A stretch of DNA of 64,000 nucleotides from Paraburkholderia sp. UYCP14C (GTDB taxonomy: Bacteria; Pseudomonadota; Gammaproteobacteria; Burkholderiales; Burkholderiaceae), in NCBI RefSeq assembly GCF_004197395.1, contig NZ_SELS01000003.1, forward strand, positions 234,843 through 298,842, given 5' to 3'. Of the stretch, positions 1 through 9,625 are shown piece by piece. Every line of letters starts with the position of its first letter. Within the stretch, counting starts at the first letter, position 1. A program made the translations under genes and the position numbers. Under the pieces are notes generated by a model, which had not been told where the DNA came from, ran no database searches, and saw only the letters and a list, made by a program, of their open reading frames with translations.

Positions 1-863
1 ATGCCGACAGGTCCATGCAAGCGGGCCAGTTCGGCTTCGTTCAGATCGAACTCCTTCAGGCGTTCGCGTCGCGCGTGATTGTTCCGGCGCGAGCCGAGCG
101 CGCCGACGTAAAACGCCGGCGTCTTCAACGCTTCCATCAGCGCGAGATCGTCGAGCTTCGGATCGTGCGTGAGCGCGATCACCGCACAGCGCTCGTCGAG
201 CTTCATCTCGGTCACGGTATCGTCCGGCATCGTGCGTACGATCTTCGTGCCGGGCACGTCCCATTCCTCGGTGTATTCCTCGCGCGGATCGCAGACCGTC
301 ACCTGATAGTCGAGCCCCACCGCGATATGGCACAGGTAGCGCGACAATTGCCCGGCGCCGATCACGAGCATCCGGTAGCGCGGGCCGTGGATCGTCAGCA
401 GACGCTCATCGTCGAAATGCACGCCGTCGGTTGCCTGTGCGTTGTCGAGCTGTACCGCGCCCGTCGCCATGTCGAGTTCGCGCGCGACGAGCCGGCCGTT
501 TTCGACCGCGTGACACAGCTCGGCGATGCCGCTTTGCCGGGTCAACGGTTCGAGCACGAGCTGGATCGTGCCGCCGCATGGCAGCCCGAAGCGATGCGCT
601 TCCTCGGCCGTGATGCCGTACTTCACCGCTTCCGGATGGGTCTGCTCGATGCCACGCTGCCGTACGCGATCGATCAGATCGTCTTCGATGCAGCCGCCCG
701 ACACCGACCCCACCACGAGGCCGTCGTCGCGCACCGCGAGCATCGCGCCCTCGGGACGCGGCGACGAGCCCCAGGTCTTCACGACCGTCACGAGGAGCGC
801 GCGATGTCCGTCCTCCAGCCAACGGGCGCTGGTCTTCAGAACTTCGAGATCCACGCTGTCCAT
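1..863 (-). CDS. XdhC/CoxI family molybdenum-enzyme maturation protein (3' end outside window)
   Basis: The translation from ATG at 863 begins MDSVDLEVLKTSARWLEDG and contains GSSPRPEGAMLAV and GSVSGGCIEDD, typical of the XdhC N-terminal domain. A C-terminal Rossmann segment follows (MLVIGAGQLSRYL), with YVGALGSRRNN further on. The family inserts or sulfurates the molybdopterin cofactor of xanthine dehydrogenase and CODH-like enzymes in the cytoplasm. Its start overlaps the end of the upstream CoxG gene by 28 bp, so it is the last visible gene of the molybdenum hydroxylase operon. About 287 codons are present and the C-terminus continues beyond base 1. The family call is firm; the exact substrate enzyme is inferred from the operon. 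Confidence 0.9.
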   Translation of the reverse strand, partial: MDSVDLEVLKTSARWLEDGHRALLVTVVKTWGSSPRPEGAMLAVRDDGLVVGSVSGGCIEDDLIDRVRQRGIEQTHPEAVKYGITAEEAHRFGLPCGGTIQLVLEPLTRQSGIAELCHAVENGRLVARELDMATGAVQLDNAQATDGVHFDDERLLTIHGPRYRMLVIGAGQLSRYLCHIAVGLDYQVTVCDPREEYTEEWDVPGTKIVRTMPDDTVTEMKLDERCAVIALTHDPKLDDLALMEALKTPAFYVGALGSRRNNHARRERLKEFDLNEAELARLHGPVG

Positions 864-1444
864 GATTTCTTCCCCTTCTTTGCTTCGCCGCCGGACTCGC
901 CGTCCGCGGCCTCGTTCGATTCCGTTTGCTCGGACGCCGACGCGGCTTCGGCGTCGGTATCCACCGAGGCGTCGCCGTCCGCTGCTTCATCAGCGTTATT
1001 GTCACCCGAGAGCTGGGTACCGAAGCGCTTGAAAAACTCCCCGGCAATCTTGCGCGCCGCACCGTCGACGAGCCGCGAGCCGATCTGCGCGAGCTTGCCG
1101 CCGACCTGCGCGTGGGCAGTGTAGGCGAGCTTCGTGGCGGCATCGCCGTCGGCTTCGAGCGTGACCTGCGCGTTGCCTTTGGCAAAGCCCGCGGCGCCGC
1201 CCTGGCCTTCGAACACGATCGTGTAGGTGTTCGGTGCGTCGATATCGGTCAGTTGCATGCGCCCCTTGAAGCGCGCCTTGACCGGACCGACCGCCGCGCT
1301 CAGCGTGACCAGGTACGCGTTTTCGCCGTCCGGCTCGATGCTTTCGCAGCCGGGGATGCAGCCGCGCAGAATCTCGGTGTCGTTCAACGCGTCCCACGTT
1401 TGCTGCTGCGCAACTGGGAGCGTATGCGTTTCGCTCAATTCCAT
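836..1444 (-). CDS. coxG: CoxG / SRPBCC family protein
   Basis: A 202-residue protein starting MELSETHTLPVAQQQTWDAL. The first ~150 residues are a CoxG-type SRPBCC (START-like) domain, with the typical ILRGCIPGCESIE near residue 26 and AHAQVGGKLAQIGSRLVDG before the end of the domain. The last ~50 residues are an acidic low-complexity tail ending in a short basic segment (KKGKKSWTAWISKF). CoxG is thought to anchor CO dehydrogenase to the membrane; here it probably serves the neighbouring hydroxylase. It overlaps the VWA gene upstream by 10 bp and xdhC downstream by 28 bp, which implies translational coupling. Confidence 0.9.
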   Translation of the reverse strand: MELSETHTLPVAQQQTWDALNDTEILRGCIPGCESIEPDGENAYLVTLSAAVGPVKARFKGRMQLTDIDAPNTYTIVFEGQGGAAGFAKGNAQVTLEADGDAATKLAYTAHAQVGGKLAQIGSRLVDGAARKIAGEFFKRFGTQLSGDNNADEAADGDASVDTDAEAASASEQTESNEAADGESGGEAKKGKKSWTAWISKF

Positions 1445-2700
1445 GAGGTTGCTCCTGCGAGTGTCGTCGCGGCGTCGGCGTGACGAGGCGCGCGCGTCAA
1501 TTGCGCGAGGTCGTGGCCGAACGCGGCGAGACTGTCTAGATTATGAACCGGACGATGCGCGTCGACATACGGCAGGATCGCCTGCACGCCACGCGCTTTC
1601 GGAGTGAAGCCGCTGAACCGCAGCAGCGGATTGAGCCATACGATGCGATGCGCGAAGCGTGCGAGCCGCGCCATTTCGGTGTCGAGCACGTCGATCGCTT
1701 CGTGATCGAGACCGTCGGTGACGAGCAGCACCGTCGCACGACCGGTGAGCACGCGGCGCGCCCAGCGCCGGTTGAACTCGGCGAGCGCGGCGCCGATGCG
1801 CGTGCCGCCCGACCAGTCGACCACCTGATCGCTGAGCGTCGCGATCGCGACGTCAGGATCACGCTCGCGCAATGCGCGCGTCGCATTCGTGAGCCGCGTG
1901 CCGAACAGAAACACCTGCAGACGTTCGCGCGAGTGCAGCAGCGCGTGGCAGAAGTAGAGCACCGCGCGCGAGTAGTTGCTCATCGAACCGGAAATGTCGA
2001 GCAGCAGCACCAGCGGCGGCTTGCGCTCGGTCCTCGCGCGATATTTCCATACGGTCCAGTCGCCGCCCGCGCGCACCGCGTGCCGTGCGCTCGCGCGCAG
2101 GTCCGCATGGGTGCCGTGCGACGCCGCCTTCAGGCGCCGCGTCGGTTCGGTGGCGAGCGGCAGCCGCTGGCCGCGAATCAGATGGCGCAGCGTGCGCCAC
2201 TCGTCGGCGCTGAGCGTGTCGAAATCGCGATGACGCAACCGCTCCTCCGCGCTGAACGTCAACTGCGCATGCAACTCGTGCTGCTCGGTTTCCTGCGGCG
2301 TAGGCAGATGCGGCGACGGTGGCATGCGCACCGCGAGTGCATCGGCGAGACGGTTGTTGCGCTTCGGCGGCGGCAACCCGTCGCGCACTTTCGGCAGCAG
2401 CAGCGCGCGCAGCTTGCCTTCCCAATCGGGGTCGCGCCAGAACAGATCGAACGCGGCATTGAAGAGTTCGCGTTCGTCGGGAGCGGTGACGAGCAGCGCG
2501 GCGAGCGCGGCGCGCACGTCGTCGCGGCGGCCGAGGTCGATCCACTGCAACGCGGCGAGCGCGTCGACTGCTTGGGCGGGTGACATCGGCAAACCGGCGC
2601 CGCGCAGCACGCGCACGAAATGGACGACGTTGCGCGCCAGCATCGGCGCGGTTTGCTGGTTCTCGTCGTCGTGCGTGTCCGAGCCGGTTTCGTTCGCCAT
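1435..2700 (-). CDS. coxE: VWA domain protein, CoxE family
   Basis: About 421 residues from ATG at 2700 (MANETGSDTHDDENQ); an in-frame extension to 2850 is arginine-rich and looks non-coding. The C-terminal half is a von Willebrand A domain with the metal-site motif LLLDISGSMSNYS and a later LLVTDGLDHEAI. CoxE and the MoxR-type ATPase beside it form a chaperone pair; in CODH systems the pair helps assemble the Cu/Mo active site. The gene lies 11 bp after the AAA+ gene and overlaps coxG. The family is recognised from the motif and context; its role in this enzyme is inferred. Confidence 0.9.
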   Translation of the reverse strand: MANETGSDTHDDENQQTAPMLARNVVHFVRVLRGAGLPMSPAQAVDALAALQWIDLGRRDDVRAALAALLVTAPDERELFNAAFDLFWRDPDWEGKLRALLLPKVRDGLPPPKRNNRLADALAVRMPPSPHLPTPQETEQHELHAQLTFSAEERLRHRDFDTLSADEWRTLRHLIRGQRLPLATEPTRRLKAASHGTHADLRASARHAVRAGGDWTVWKYRARTERKPPLVLLLDISGSMSNYSRAVLYFCHALLHSRERLQVFLFGTRLTNATRALRERDPDVAIATLSDQVVDWSGGTRIGAALAEFNRRWARRVLTGRATVLLVTDGLDHEAIDVLDTEMARLARFAHRIVWLNPLLRFSGFTPKARGVQAILPYVDAHRPVHNLDSLAAFGHDLAQLTRAPRHADAATTLAGATSWN

Positions 2701-2711
2701 GCCAACGATCC

Positions 2712-3593
2712 TCATTCGGCCAGACACTGCGCGATCTGCGCCGCATCCACGCGCGCGAGATCGTCCTGATACTTGAGCAGCACGCCGAGCGTGTTCTGCA
2801 CCGATTGCGGATCGAGCTCCGTGACCGACAGCGCTTCGAGCGCGCGGCACCAGTCGATCGTTTCAGCGATGCCGGGCGCCTTGAACAGATCCATGCCGCG
2901 CAGCCGATGCACGAAATCGACCGCGCGCCGCTGCAACTGCGCCGACGTATGCGGCGCGCGCGCGGCGACGATCTCGAGTTCGCGCTCGCGATCCGGATAG
3001 CCAATCCATTGGTACAGACAGCGGCGCTTCAACGCGTCGTGCACTTCGCGCGTGCGGTTCGACGTCATGATCACGAGCGGTGGCTGCGCCGCGCGCACGG
3101 TGCCGTATTCGGGAATCGATACCTGGAAATCCGAAAGGAGTTCGAGCAGGAAGGCCTCGAACGGTTCGTCGGCGCGGTCGATTTCGTCGATCAGCAGCAC
3201 GCGCCGCGCGCCGGGATGGTTTTCGTCCGGCAGCAGCGCTTGCAGAAGCGGACGCTTCAGCAGGAATTCGCCGCGATACAGCGTGTCGTTGTCGGGGCGC
3301 TCGCCGCTCGCTTCGGCAAGCCGCAGCGCCATGATCTGGCGCGGGTAGTCCCATTCATACAGCGCGCTCGCGGTGTCGAGGCCTTCGTAGCATTGCAGCC
3401 GCAGCAGCGTGGTGCCGAGCATGCCGGCCGCGGCTTTCGCGAGCTCGGTTTTGCCGACGCCCGGCTCGCCTTCGACGAACAACGGCCGCTCCATGCGTAG
3501 CGCGAGATATAGCGCGGTCGCCAGCTCGCGGCTCGCGAAATAGCGTTGGGCGGCGAGTTGGGCGAGGGTGTCGTCGATCGAAGCCGGCTGCAT
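2712..3593 (-). CDS. coxD: MoxR-family AAA+ ATPase, CoxD-like
   Basis: A 293-residue AAA+ protein beginning MQPASIDDTLAQL. It shows Walker A GEPGVGKTELAK, Walker B VLLIDEIDRAD, sensor 1 IMTSNRTREVHDALKRRC and the C-terminal lid typical of MoxR/CoxD ATPases. It probably works with the adjacent VWA protein in ATP-driven cofactor maturation of the molybdenum hydroxylase. The start at 3593 is chosen because upstream in-frame codons (to 4202) read antisense through the FAD-subunit gene. A 170-bp gap separates it from the FAD subunit, and 11 bp separate it from coxE. Confidence 0.92.
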   Translation of the reverse strand: MQPASIDDTLAQLAAQRYFASRELATALYLALRMERPLFVEGEPGVGKTELAKAAAGMLGTTLLRLQCYEGLDTASALYEWDYPRQIMALRLAEASGERPDNDTLYRGEFLLKRPLLQALLPDENHPGARRVLLIDEIDRADEPFEAFLLELLSDFQVSIPEYGTVRAAQPPLVIMTSNRTREVHDALKRRCLYQWIGYPDRERELEIVAARAPHTSAQLQRRAVDFVHRLRGMDLFKAPGIAETIDWCRALEALSVTELDPQSVQNTLGVLLKYQDDLARVDAAQIAQCLAE

Positions 3594-3763
3594 GGTGGTC
3601 CTGAATCTGCGCGACAGGCCGTGGCAAAGCGTGGCGCGAGTGAAGAACGCAATGGGCGCGAGGTCGGCGTCGAACTCTCGCGCCTGCTCGCGAAGTGAAC
3701 GAAGCCGGCTCGCGCGCGCCGCGCTGTGAGCGCGCGCGAAGCCGGGTGACTCAGCGAGGCTCG

Positions 3764-4561
3764 CTAGGCATTCGCCTTCGTGACCGCGCGCGCGGCGAGC
3801 ACCGGAATCAGATGCGCGCGATACGCGGCGCTCGCATGCATGTCCTCGTTCAGCTCGTCGGGCGACACGCTGACCGCGCGTGCCGCCTCGGGCGTGAAGT
3901 TCGCCGACAGCGCGCTTTCGAGCTCGGGCACGCGAAATACCGACGACGCCGCACCCGTCACCGCGACCCGCACACCGCTCGCGGACTTCGCGACGAACAC
4001 GCCGACCAGCGCGAAGTGCGAGGCCGGATTGCGGAACTTCTCGTACGCGGCCCGCTCGGGCACCGGAAACTCGACGGCGACGATCAGCTCGTCGGGTTCG
4101 AGCGCGGTCTCGTACATGCCGACGAAGAAATCGCCCGACGTGATGCGCCGCCGGTCCGTGACGATCGTCGCGTCGAGGCCCATCGCCGCGGCCGGGTAGC
4201 ACGCGGCCGGGTCGTTGTTCGCGAGCGAGCCGCCGATCGTGCCGAGCGCGCGCACCTGGCGATCGCCGATATTGCCGGCCAGCCCGGCGAGCGCGGGCAA
4301 CACGCGCCGCACGTCCGCGTGCTCGGCGACGTCGGCGTGACAGACGGCCGCGCCGATCGTCACTTTGCTGGCGTCGACGGTGATCGTCTTGAGCGCGGGA
4401 ATGCGCGTTACGTCGATCAGTTGCGACGGCTGCGCGAGACGCAGGCGCATCGTCGGCAGTAGGCTCTGGCCGCCGGCAAGGAACTTCGCTTCGGGGTCGG
4501 CGGTGAGGGCTGCGGCGGCCGCTTGCGGATCCGTCGCGCGTTGATACTCGAATGAATACAT
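3764..4561 (-). CDS. FAD-binding (medium) subunit of molybdenum hydroxylase, CoxM-like
   Basis: A 265-residue protein starting MYSFEYQRATDPQAA. It has the FAD pyrophosphate-binding motif AGGQSLLPTMRLRLAQP near residue 30 and TIGGSLANNDPAACYPAAAM near residue 110, both diagnostic of the xanthine dehydrogenase/CODH medium subunit. The subunit passes electrons from the [2Fe-2S] small subunit to an acceptor through FAD. It lies 28 bp after the large-subunit stop. The gene order small-large-medium differs from the M-S-L order of classical form I cox operons. Confidence 0.94.
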   Translation of the reverse strand: MYSFEYQRATDPQAAAAALTADPEAKFLAGGQSLLPTMRLRLAQPSQLIDVTRIPALKTITVDASKVTIGAAVCHADVAEHADVRRVLPALAGLAGNIGDRQVRALGTIGGSLANNDPAACYPAAAMGLDATIVTDRRRITSGDFFVGMYETALEPDELIVAVEFPVPERAAYEKFRNPASHFALVGVFVAKSASGVRVAVTGAASSVFRVPELESALSANFTPEAARAVSVSPDELNEDMHASAAYRAHLIPVLAARAVTKANA

Positions 4562-4589
4562 GTCGAATGCTCCGCTCAGGATCGTTGGG

Positions 4590-6971
4590 TCAGGCTTGCT
4601 TCGCCGCTTGAATCGCGGACCACACGCGATGCGGCGTGGCCGGCATCTGCAGATTGGTCACGCCAAGCGGCGCGAGCGCGTCGATGATCGCGTTGATCAC
4701 CGCTGGCGGCGAGCCGATCGCGCCCGCTTCGCCGCAGCCTTTGACGCCGAGCGGATTGTGCGTGCACGGCGTGCCCTTCGAGGTCTCGACCGTGAAGTCG
4801 GGCAGGTCGGACGCATGCGGCATCGCGTAGTCCATATACGAGCCGGACAGCAGCTGGCCGCTGTCGTTGTCGTACACGCAGCGCTCGAGCATCGCCTGGC
4901 CGATGCCTTGCCCGAGGCCGCCATGCACCTGGCCTTCGACGATCATCGGATTGATCACGTTGCCGAAATCGTCGACCGCGGTGAACTTCTGGATGCGGCA
5001 CTCGCCGGTGTCCGGATCGACTTCGATCTCGCAGATATACGCGCCCGACGGATACGTGAAGTTGGTCGGGTCGTAGAACGCGCTTTCTTCGAGTCCCGGT
5101 TCGAGCACGTCGAGCGGATAGTTGTGCGGCACGTACGCGGCGAGCGAGATTTCCGCGAACGCCTTGGTGCGGTCGGTACCCGCGACGCGGAACACGCCGT
5201 TCTTGAACTCGATGTCTTCCGCCGACGCTTCGAGCAGATGCGCGGCGATCTTCTTCGCCTTGGCTTCGATCTTGTCGAGCGCCTTCGAGATCGCCGAGCC
5301 GCCGACCGCGATCGAACGCGAGCCATACGTGCCCATGCCGAACGCGATGCGGCCGGTGTCGCCGTGGACGATCTCGACGCTTTCGAGCGGTATGCCGAGG
5401 CGATCCGCGACCACCTGCGCGAAAGTCGTCTCATGCCCCTGGCCGTGGCTATGCGAGCCCGTAAAGACGGTGACCGAGCCGGTCGGGTGCACGCGAATCT
5501 GGCCGACTTCGAACAGGCCCGCGCGCGCACCGAGCGCGCCCGCGATGTTCGACGGCGCGAGACCGCATGCCTCGATGTAGCACGAGTAGCCGAGGCCGCG
5601 TCGCTTGCCGTTCTTTTCGGATTCCTGCCGACGCGCGGCGAAGCCCGCGACGTCCGCGAGTTCGAGCGAGCGCGACAGGATCGCGTTGTAGTCGCCGGTG
5701 TCATACGTGAGGCCGACCGGCGTCGCGTACGGGAACTGCGTGATGAAGTTGCGGCGGCGGATTTCCGCGGGGTCGAGCTTCATCTCGCGCGCCGCGGCTT
5801 CGACCAGGCGCTCGACGACGAAGGTCGCCTCCGGCCGGCCCGCGCCGCGATACGCATCGACGGGAACGGTGTTGGTGAAGACCGCCTTCACTTCGGCGTA
5901 GATCGCGGGCGTCGCGTATTGGCCGGCGAGCAGCGTCGCGTACAGGATCGTCGGCACGCTCGAGGCGAACGTCGACAGATACGCGCCCATGTTTGCGATC
6001 GTGTGCACGCGCATCGCGAGGAACTTGCCGTCGGGGTCCAGCGCAAGCTCGGCTTTGGTCACGTGATCGCGGCCGTGCGCATCGGACAGGAACGCCTCGG
6101 AGCGCTCGGCCGTCCATTTGACCGGCCGGCCGATCTTCTTCGATGCCCAGGTGAGCGCGACGTCTTCCGCATACAGGAAGATCTTCGAGCCGAAGCCGCC
6201 GCCGACGTCCGGCGCGATCACACGCAGCTTCGATTCCGGCAGCGACAGCACGAACGCGGCCATCAACAGCCGCTCGACGTGCGGGTTCTGATTCGCGACA
6301 TACAGCGTGTAGCTGTCGTCCTGCGCCGAATAGTTCGCGTTGACCGCGCGCGGTTCGATCGCGTTCGGCACGAGGCGGTTGTTGACGATGTCGAGCGTGG
6401 TCACGTGCGCGGCTTTCGCGAACGCGGCATCGGTCGCGGCCTTGTCGCCGTGGCCCCAGTTGTAGCAGACGTTGTCGGGCACCTCGTCGTGCACGGCCGC
6501 CTGACCCGGATCGGCCGCATGAGCGGTATCGACGACGGCCGGCAACTCTTCGTAATCGACCTCGATCAGTTCGGCCGCATCTTTCGCGGCCTTGATCGAT
6601 TCGGCGATCACGAGCGCGATCTGGTCACCCACGTGGCGCGCTTTCGTATGCGCGATCACCGGATGCGGCGGCTCGTTCATCGGCTTGCCGTCGGTGCTGT
6701 GGATCAGCCAGCCGCACGGCAGTCCGCCGACGTTCTCCGCCGCGAGATCCGCGCCGGTGAAGATCGCGACCACGCCCGGCGATTTCCTGGCGGCGGTGGT
6801 GTCGATGCGGGTGATCTTCGCGTGCGCGTGCGGCGAGCGCAGGAACACCGCGTAAGTTTGCTGCGGCAGCACGATGTCGTCGGTGTACTGGCCTTTGCCG
6901 GTCAGGAAGCGATAGTCTTCCTTGCGTTCGACGGCGGCGCCGATCAGGCTCTGTGTATCGGGTGCGTTCAT
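4590..6971 (-). CDS. Molybdopterin-binding large subunit, form II CODH-like (aldehyde/CO dehydrogenase family)
   Basis: About 793 residues from ATG at 6971, preceded by GAGGAG. It belongs to the xanthine oxidase superfamily, with [11 protein letters not shown]-type motif at ~255 ([10 protein letters not shown]), the active-site loop AYRGAGR at residues 373-379, and [11 protein letters not shown] and [10 protein letters not shown] later on. Form I, bona fide CO dehydrogenases carry AYXCSFR with a copper-ligating Cys; AYRGAGR is the form II signature, whose members often oxidise other substrates. I therefore do not call this a true CO dehydrogenase. Only 10 bp separate it from the small-subunit gene. 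Confidence 0.93.
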   Translation of the reverse strand: MNAPDTQSLIGAAVERKEDYRFLTGKGQYTDDIVLPQQTYAVFLRSPHAHAKITRIDTTAARKSPGVVAIFTGADLAAENVGGLPCGWLIHSTDGKPMNEPPHPVIAHTKARHVGDQIALVIAESIKAAKDAAELIEVDYEELPAVVDTAHAADPGQAAVHDEVPDNVCYNWGHGDKAATDAAFAKAAHVTTLDIVNNRLVPNAIEPRAVNANYSAQDDSYTLYVANQNPHVERLLMAAFVLSLPESKLRVIAPDVGGGFGSKIFLYAEDVALTWASKKIGRPVKWTAERSEAFLSDAHGRDHVTKAELALDPDGKFLAMRVHTIANMGAYLSTFASSVPTILYATLLAGQYATPAIYAEVKAVFTNTVPVDAYRGAGRPEATFVVERLVEAAAREMKLDPAEIRRRNFITQFPYATPVGLTYDTGDYNAILSRSLELADVAGFAARRQESEKNGKRRGLGYSCYIEACGLAPSNIAGALGARAGLFEVGQIRVHPTGSVTVFTGSHSHGQGHETTFAQVVADRLGIPLESVEIVHGDTGRIAFGMGTYGSRSIAVGGSAISKALDKIEAKAKKIAAHLLEASAEDIEFKNGVFRVAGTDRTKAFAEISLAAYVPHNYPLDVLEPGLEESAFYDPTNFTYPSGAYICEIEVDPDTGECRIQKFTAVDDFGNVINPMIVEGQVHGGLGQGIGQAMLERCVYDNDSGQLLSGSYMDYAMPHASDLPDFTVETSKGTPCTHNPLGVKGCGEAGAIGSPPAVINAIIDALAPLGVTNLQMPATPHRVWSAIQAAKQA

Positions 6972-6981
6972 CGTCGGCTCC

Positions 6982-7506
6982 TCAGGCGGCGGTTGCGCCG
7001 GCGGCATTCGCGCCGGCGGATGCGCTCGATGCGGCGGGTGACTTCATACCCGCGGCGCCTTCGAGCACGGCCTTGACGATGTTGTGATAGCCCGTGCAGC
7101 GGCACAGGTTGCCGTCGAGCTGCTCGCGCACTTCGTCGCCGGTCAGATCGGGTTGACGCTGCACCAGCGACACCGCGTTCATCACCATGCCCGGCGTGCA
7201 AAAGCCGCATTGCAGACCGTGACAGTGCTTGAACGCGGCCTGCATCGGATGCAGCGCGCCGTTTTGCGCAAGTCCTTCGATGGTCGTGATTTCCGCGCCG
7301 TCGGCTTGCGCGGCGAGGATGTTGCAGGACTTGATCGCGCGGCCGTTCAGATGCACGGTGCAGGCGCCGCATTGCGCCGTATCGCAGCCGACGTGGGTGC
7401 CGGTCAGGCGGAGTTGCTCGCGTAGGAACTGGACAAGCAGGGTACCAGGGTCGACTGAGGCGCTCACGGGCGCGCCATTGACCGTCAGACTGATGCTGAT
7501 CGCCAT
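6982..7506 (-). CDS. [2Fe-2S] small subunit of molybdenum hydroxylase, CoxS-like
   Basis: A 174-residue protein with an N-terminal plant-ferredoxin-type cluster (C41, C46, C49, C61 in [10 protein letters not shown]...KSC) and a C-terminal helical cluster (C100, C103, C135, C137 in [10 protein letters not shown] and NLCRCTGY). These are the two iron-sulfur centres of the CODH/XDH small subunit. The tail after residue 155 is an Ala/Ser-rich extension. The start is well supported by AAGGAG 9 nt upstream. It is the first gene of the operon running to base 1; the region upstream (7507-7825) should hold the promoter. Confidence 0.95.
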   Translation of the reverse strand: MAISISLTVNGAPVSASVDPGTLLVQFLREQLRLTGTHVGCDTAQCGACTVHLNGRAIKSCNILAAQADGAEITTIEGLAQNGALHPMQAAFKHCHGLQCGFCTPGMVMNAVSLVQRQPDLTGDEVREQLDGNLCRCTGYHNIVKAVLEGAAGMKSPAASSASAGANAAGATAA

Positions 7507-7825
7507 GAAGCTGTCTCCTTAATTGATCGGAGCGCGCGCTTCGGCGTATGGATCCCCGCCTCGGCGCAGACCACGATCCCATGCAAGATAGTTGCTGTGG
7601 GTGAGACCGGACCTGTGATTGTTATTGCCCCTGCTGTGCTTCGACTGCGTGCTGACTGCTTGCCCACTACGACTCGCGAGGTCCGATGAGGGTGCTGCGG
7701 GTTTTACAAGTCTGCCGAAAAGTAAAGCACAAATCGCGCGGACGCGCTATGAGGGGAAGTGTGTTCGGCGCGCGCGAGCGCACGAAGCGAAGCATGGCAG
7801 CCACGCAACGGAGCGCCGAAAAGAC
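7507..7825. other. Intergenic region upstream of the molybdenum hydroxylase operon
   Basis: No convincing gene is visible on either strand. It must contain the promoter of the small-subunit gene (reading left), but I do not see a clear sigma-70 pair or an obvious operator. Confidence 0.5.
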
Positions 7826-7860
7826 ATGCGCCCCGTCATGCGGAGCATGACGGGGCGCAT
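7826..7860 (-). terminator. Terminator hairpin after the APC permease
   Basis: A perfect 15-bp inverted repeat (ATGCGCCCCGTCATG and its complement) with a 5-nt loop CGGAG. On the minus strand it is followed by GTCTTTT, a short T-run. It lies 75 nt past the permease stop. Confidence 0.75.
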
Positions 7861-7934
7861 CGATAGATCAGCGGAAAGCGAGGCCGCGCTCGCGCGCATT
7901 CAGCGCATTGGCTTGGCCTCGTTGGAACGGCGCG

Positions 7935-9326
7935 TTACTTTGCCAGTTTCGAATGACGGCGCGAGTAGCCGAAATAGATGACCAGGCCGATCAGCAGCCA
8001 GATCACGAACGCACCCCATGTGATGCCTTGCAGGTTCAGCATCAGGAACAGGCACGATGCGACCGCGAGCACCGGCACGACCGGCACGCCCGGGCAACGG
8101 AACGCGCGCGGCAGCTCGGGGTGCGTCTTGCGCAGCACGAGTACGGCGATCGACACCATCGAGAACGCCGCGAGCGTGCCGATATTGATCAGTTCAGCCA
8201 ACACATTGAGCGGCACCAGCGCGCCGATCAGGCCGAAGAAGATACCGACGAGCCACGTCGTGAAGAACGGCGTCGCGAAGCGCGGATGCACTTTCGACAG
8301 CTTCGCTGGCAGCAGGCCGTCGCGCGACATCGCGAAGATCACCCGCGTCTGACCGTAGGCCATCACGAGAATTACGGTCAGCATGCCGAGCACCGCGCCG
8401 AGGTCGATGAAGCCCGCGACCCAGTTCTGCCCGGCCAACTGCAGCGCGTACGACACCGGGTGCGAGATGCCCATGAACTTCTCGGACGGCACGATGCCGG
8501 TGACGACCGCGGCCACGGCCACGTACAGCACCGCGCACACGCCGAGCGACGCGATGATGCCGATCGGCAGATCGCGCTTCGGGTTCCTCACCTCTTCGGC
8601 CGCCGACGACACCGAGTCGAAGCCGATGAACGCGAAGAACATCACCGCGGCCGCGCCGAACACGCCGCTCCAGCCGTGCGGCATGAACGGGTGCCAGTTG
8701 GCCGGCGTGACGTGAAACACGCCGACGCCGATCACGAGCAGCACGACGGTCACCTTGATCGCAACCATGATGTTGTTGATCCGCGCGGATTCGCGCACGC
8801 CGACGGACAGCAGCGTGGTGATCGCCATCATCACGAGGAAGGCGGGCAGGTTGAACAGCGTTTCGTGTCCGGGGACGGCGCCGGGGGCCGCGGTCAGCGC
8901 CATCGGCAGCGACGCGCCGAAGCCCGACAGCAGCGACTGCAGATAGCCGGACCAGCCGACCGACACCGCCGAGGTCGCGAGCCCGTACTCGAGCATCAGG
9001 TCCCAGCCGATGATCCACGCGGCCAGTTCGCCGAGCGTCGCGTACGAGTACGTATAGATCGAACCGGCGACCGGAATCGTCGACGCGAATTCGGCGTAGG
9101 CGAGCGCGGCGAAGCCGCAGGCGATCGCCGCGACCACGAACGAGATCATCAGCGCGGGGCCGGCCTGCAAGGCGCCCGTGCCGGTCAGCACGAAGATGCC
9201 GGTGCCGATGATGGCGCCGACGCCGAGGAAAGTCAGGTCGAGCGCGCCGAGCGCTTTTTTCAGGCCGGCGGTCTGCGCGCTCGCCGCGAGCATGTGCTCG
9301 ACGCTCTTTTTGCGGAACAGGGACAT
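7935..9326 (-). CDS. APC-family amino acid permease (cationic amino acid transporter type)
   Basis: 463 residues from ATG at 9326 (MSLFRKKSVEHMLAASAQTA). About 12 or more hydrophobic helices follow. The first carries FLGVGAIIGTGIFVLTGTGA, the substrate-binding GxGI/F signature of the APC superfamily, and FAFIGFDSVSSAAEEVRNP is the consensus loop seen in CAT-type permeases. It is probably an inner-membrane amino acid/proton symporter; the substrate cannot be read from the sequence. It stands alone, with a strong terminator hairpin downstream. Confidence 0.92.
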   Translation of the reverse strand: MSLFRKKSVEHMLAASAQTAGLKKALGALDLTFLGVGAIIGTGIFVLTGTGALQAGPALMISFVVAAIACGFAALAYAEFASTIPVAGSIYTYSYATLGELAAWIIGWDLMLEYGLATSAVSVGWSGYLQSLLSGFGASLPMALTAAPGAVPGHETLFNLPAFLVMMAITTLLSVGVRESARINNIMVAIKVTVVLLVIGVGVFHVTPANWHPFMPHGWSGVFGAAAVMFFAFIGFDSVSSAAEEVRNPKRDLPIGIIASLGVCAVLYVAVAAVVTGIVPSEKFMGISHPVSYALQLAGQNWVAGFIDLGAVLGMLTVILVMAYGQTRVIFAMSRDGLLPAKLSKVHPRFATPFFTTWLVGIFFGLIGALVPLNVLAELINIGTLAAFSMVSIAVLVLRKTHPELPRAFRCPGVPVVPVLAVASCLFLMLNLQGITWGAFVIWLLIGLVIYFGYSRRHSKLAK

Positions 9327-9625
9327 TGGCGTGGGTCTCCAGTGGTGCACGCGTGTTGCGCGCCGAATGTCGGGGAAAACCCGCAATTCTAGCGGATGCG
9401 TGCCGCCGGGCTGGTTCGCGGCGGCGTTACGCAGACTAGAGTGATGGGCGGAAACTCTCGCCAGGAGGGGACTTCGAGGTGGCCTTGCGGTGCCGGAAGC
9501 GGCGCGGCAGTGAAGCCTTTACTGAATAAGCGATTGACGAGGAGGGAATCTCTTCGTCTGCGCCGGCGCCGCGGTCGGAGGACTGCGGCGCGACGCCGCA
9601 GGCACGACCGGCGGCGCTTGCGGAC

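Noticed and set aside
4560-7076. 838-codon plus-strand frame
   Set aside because: Antisense to the molybdenum hydroxylase large subunit; arginine-rich and without motifs, a product of high GC3.
7908-9392. 494-codon plus-strand frame rich in His/Arg/Asp
   Set aside because: Antisense shadow of the APC permease gene.
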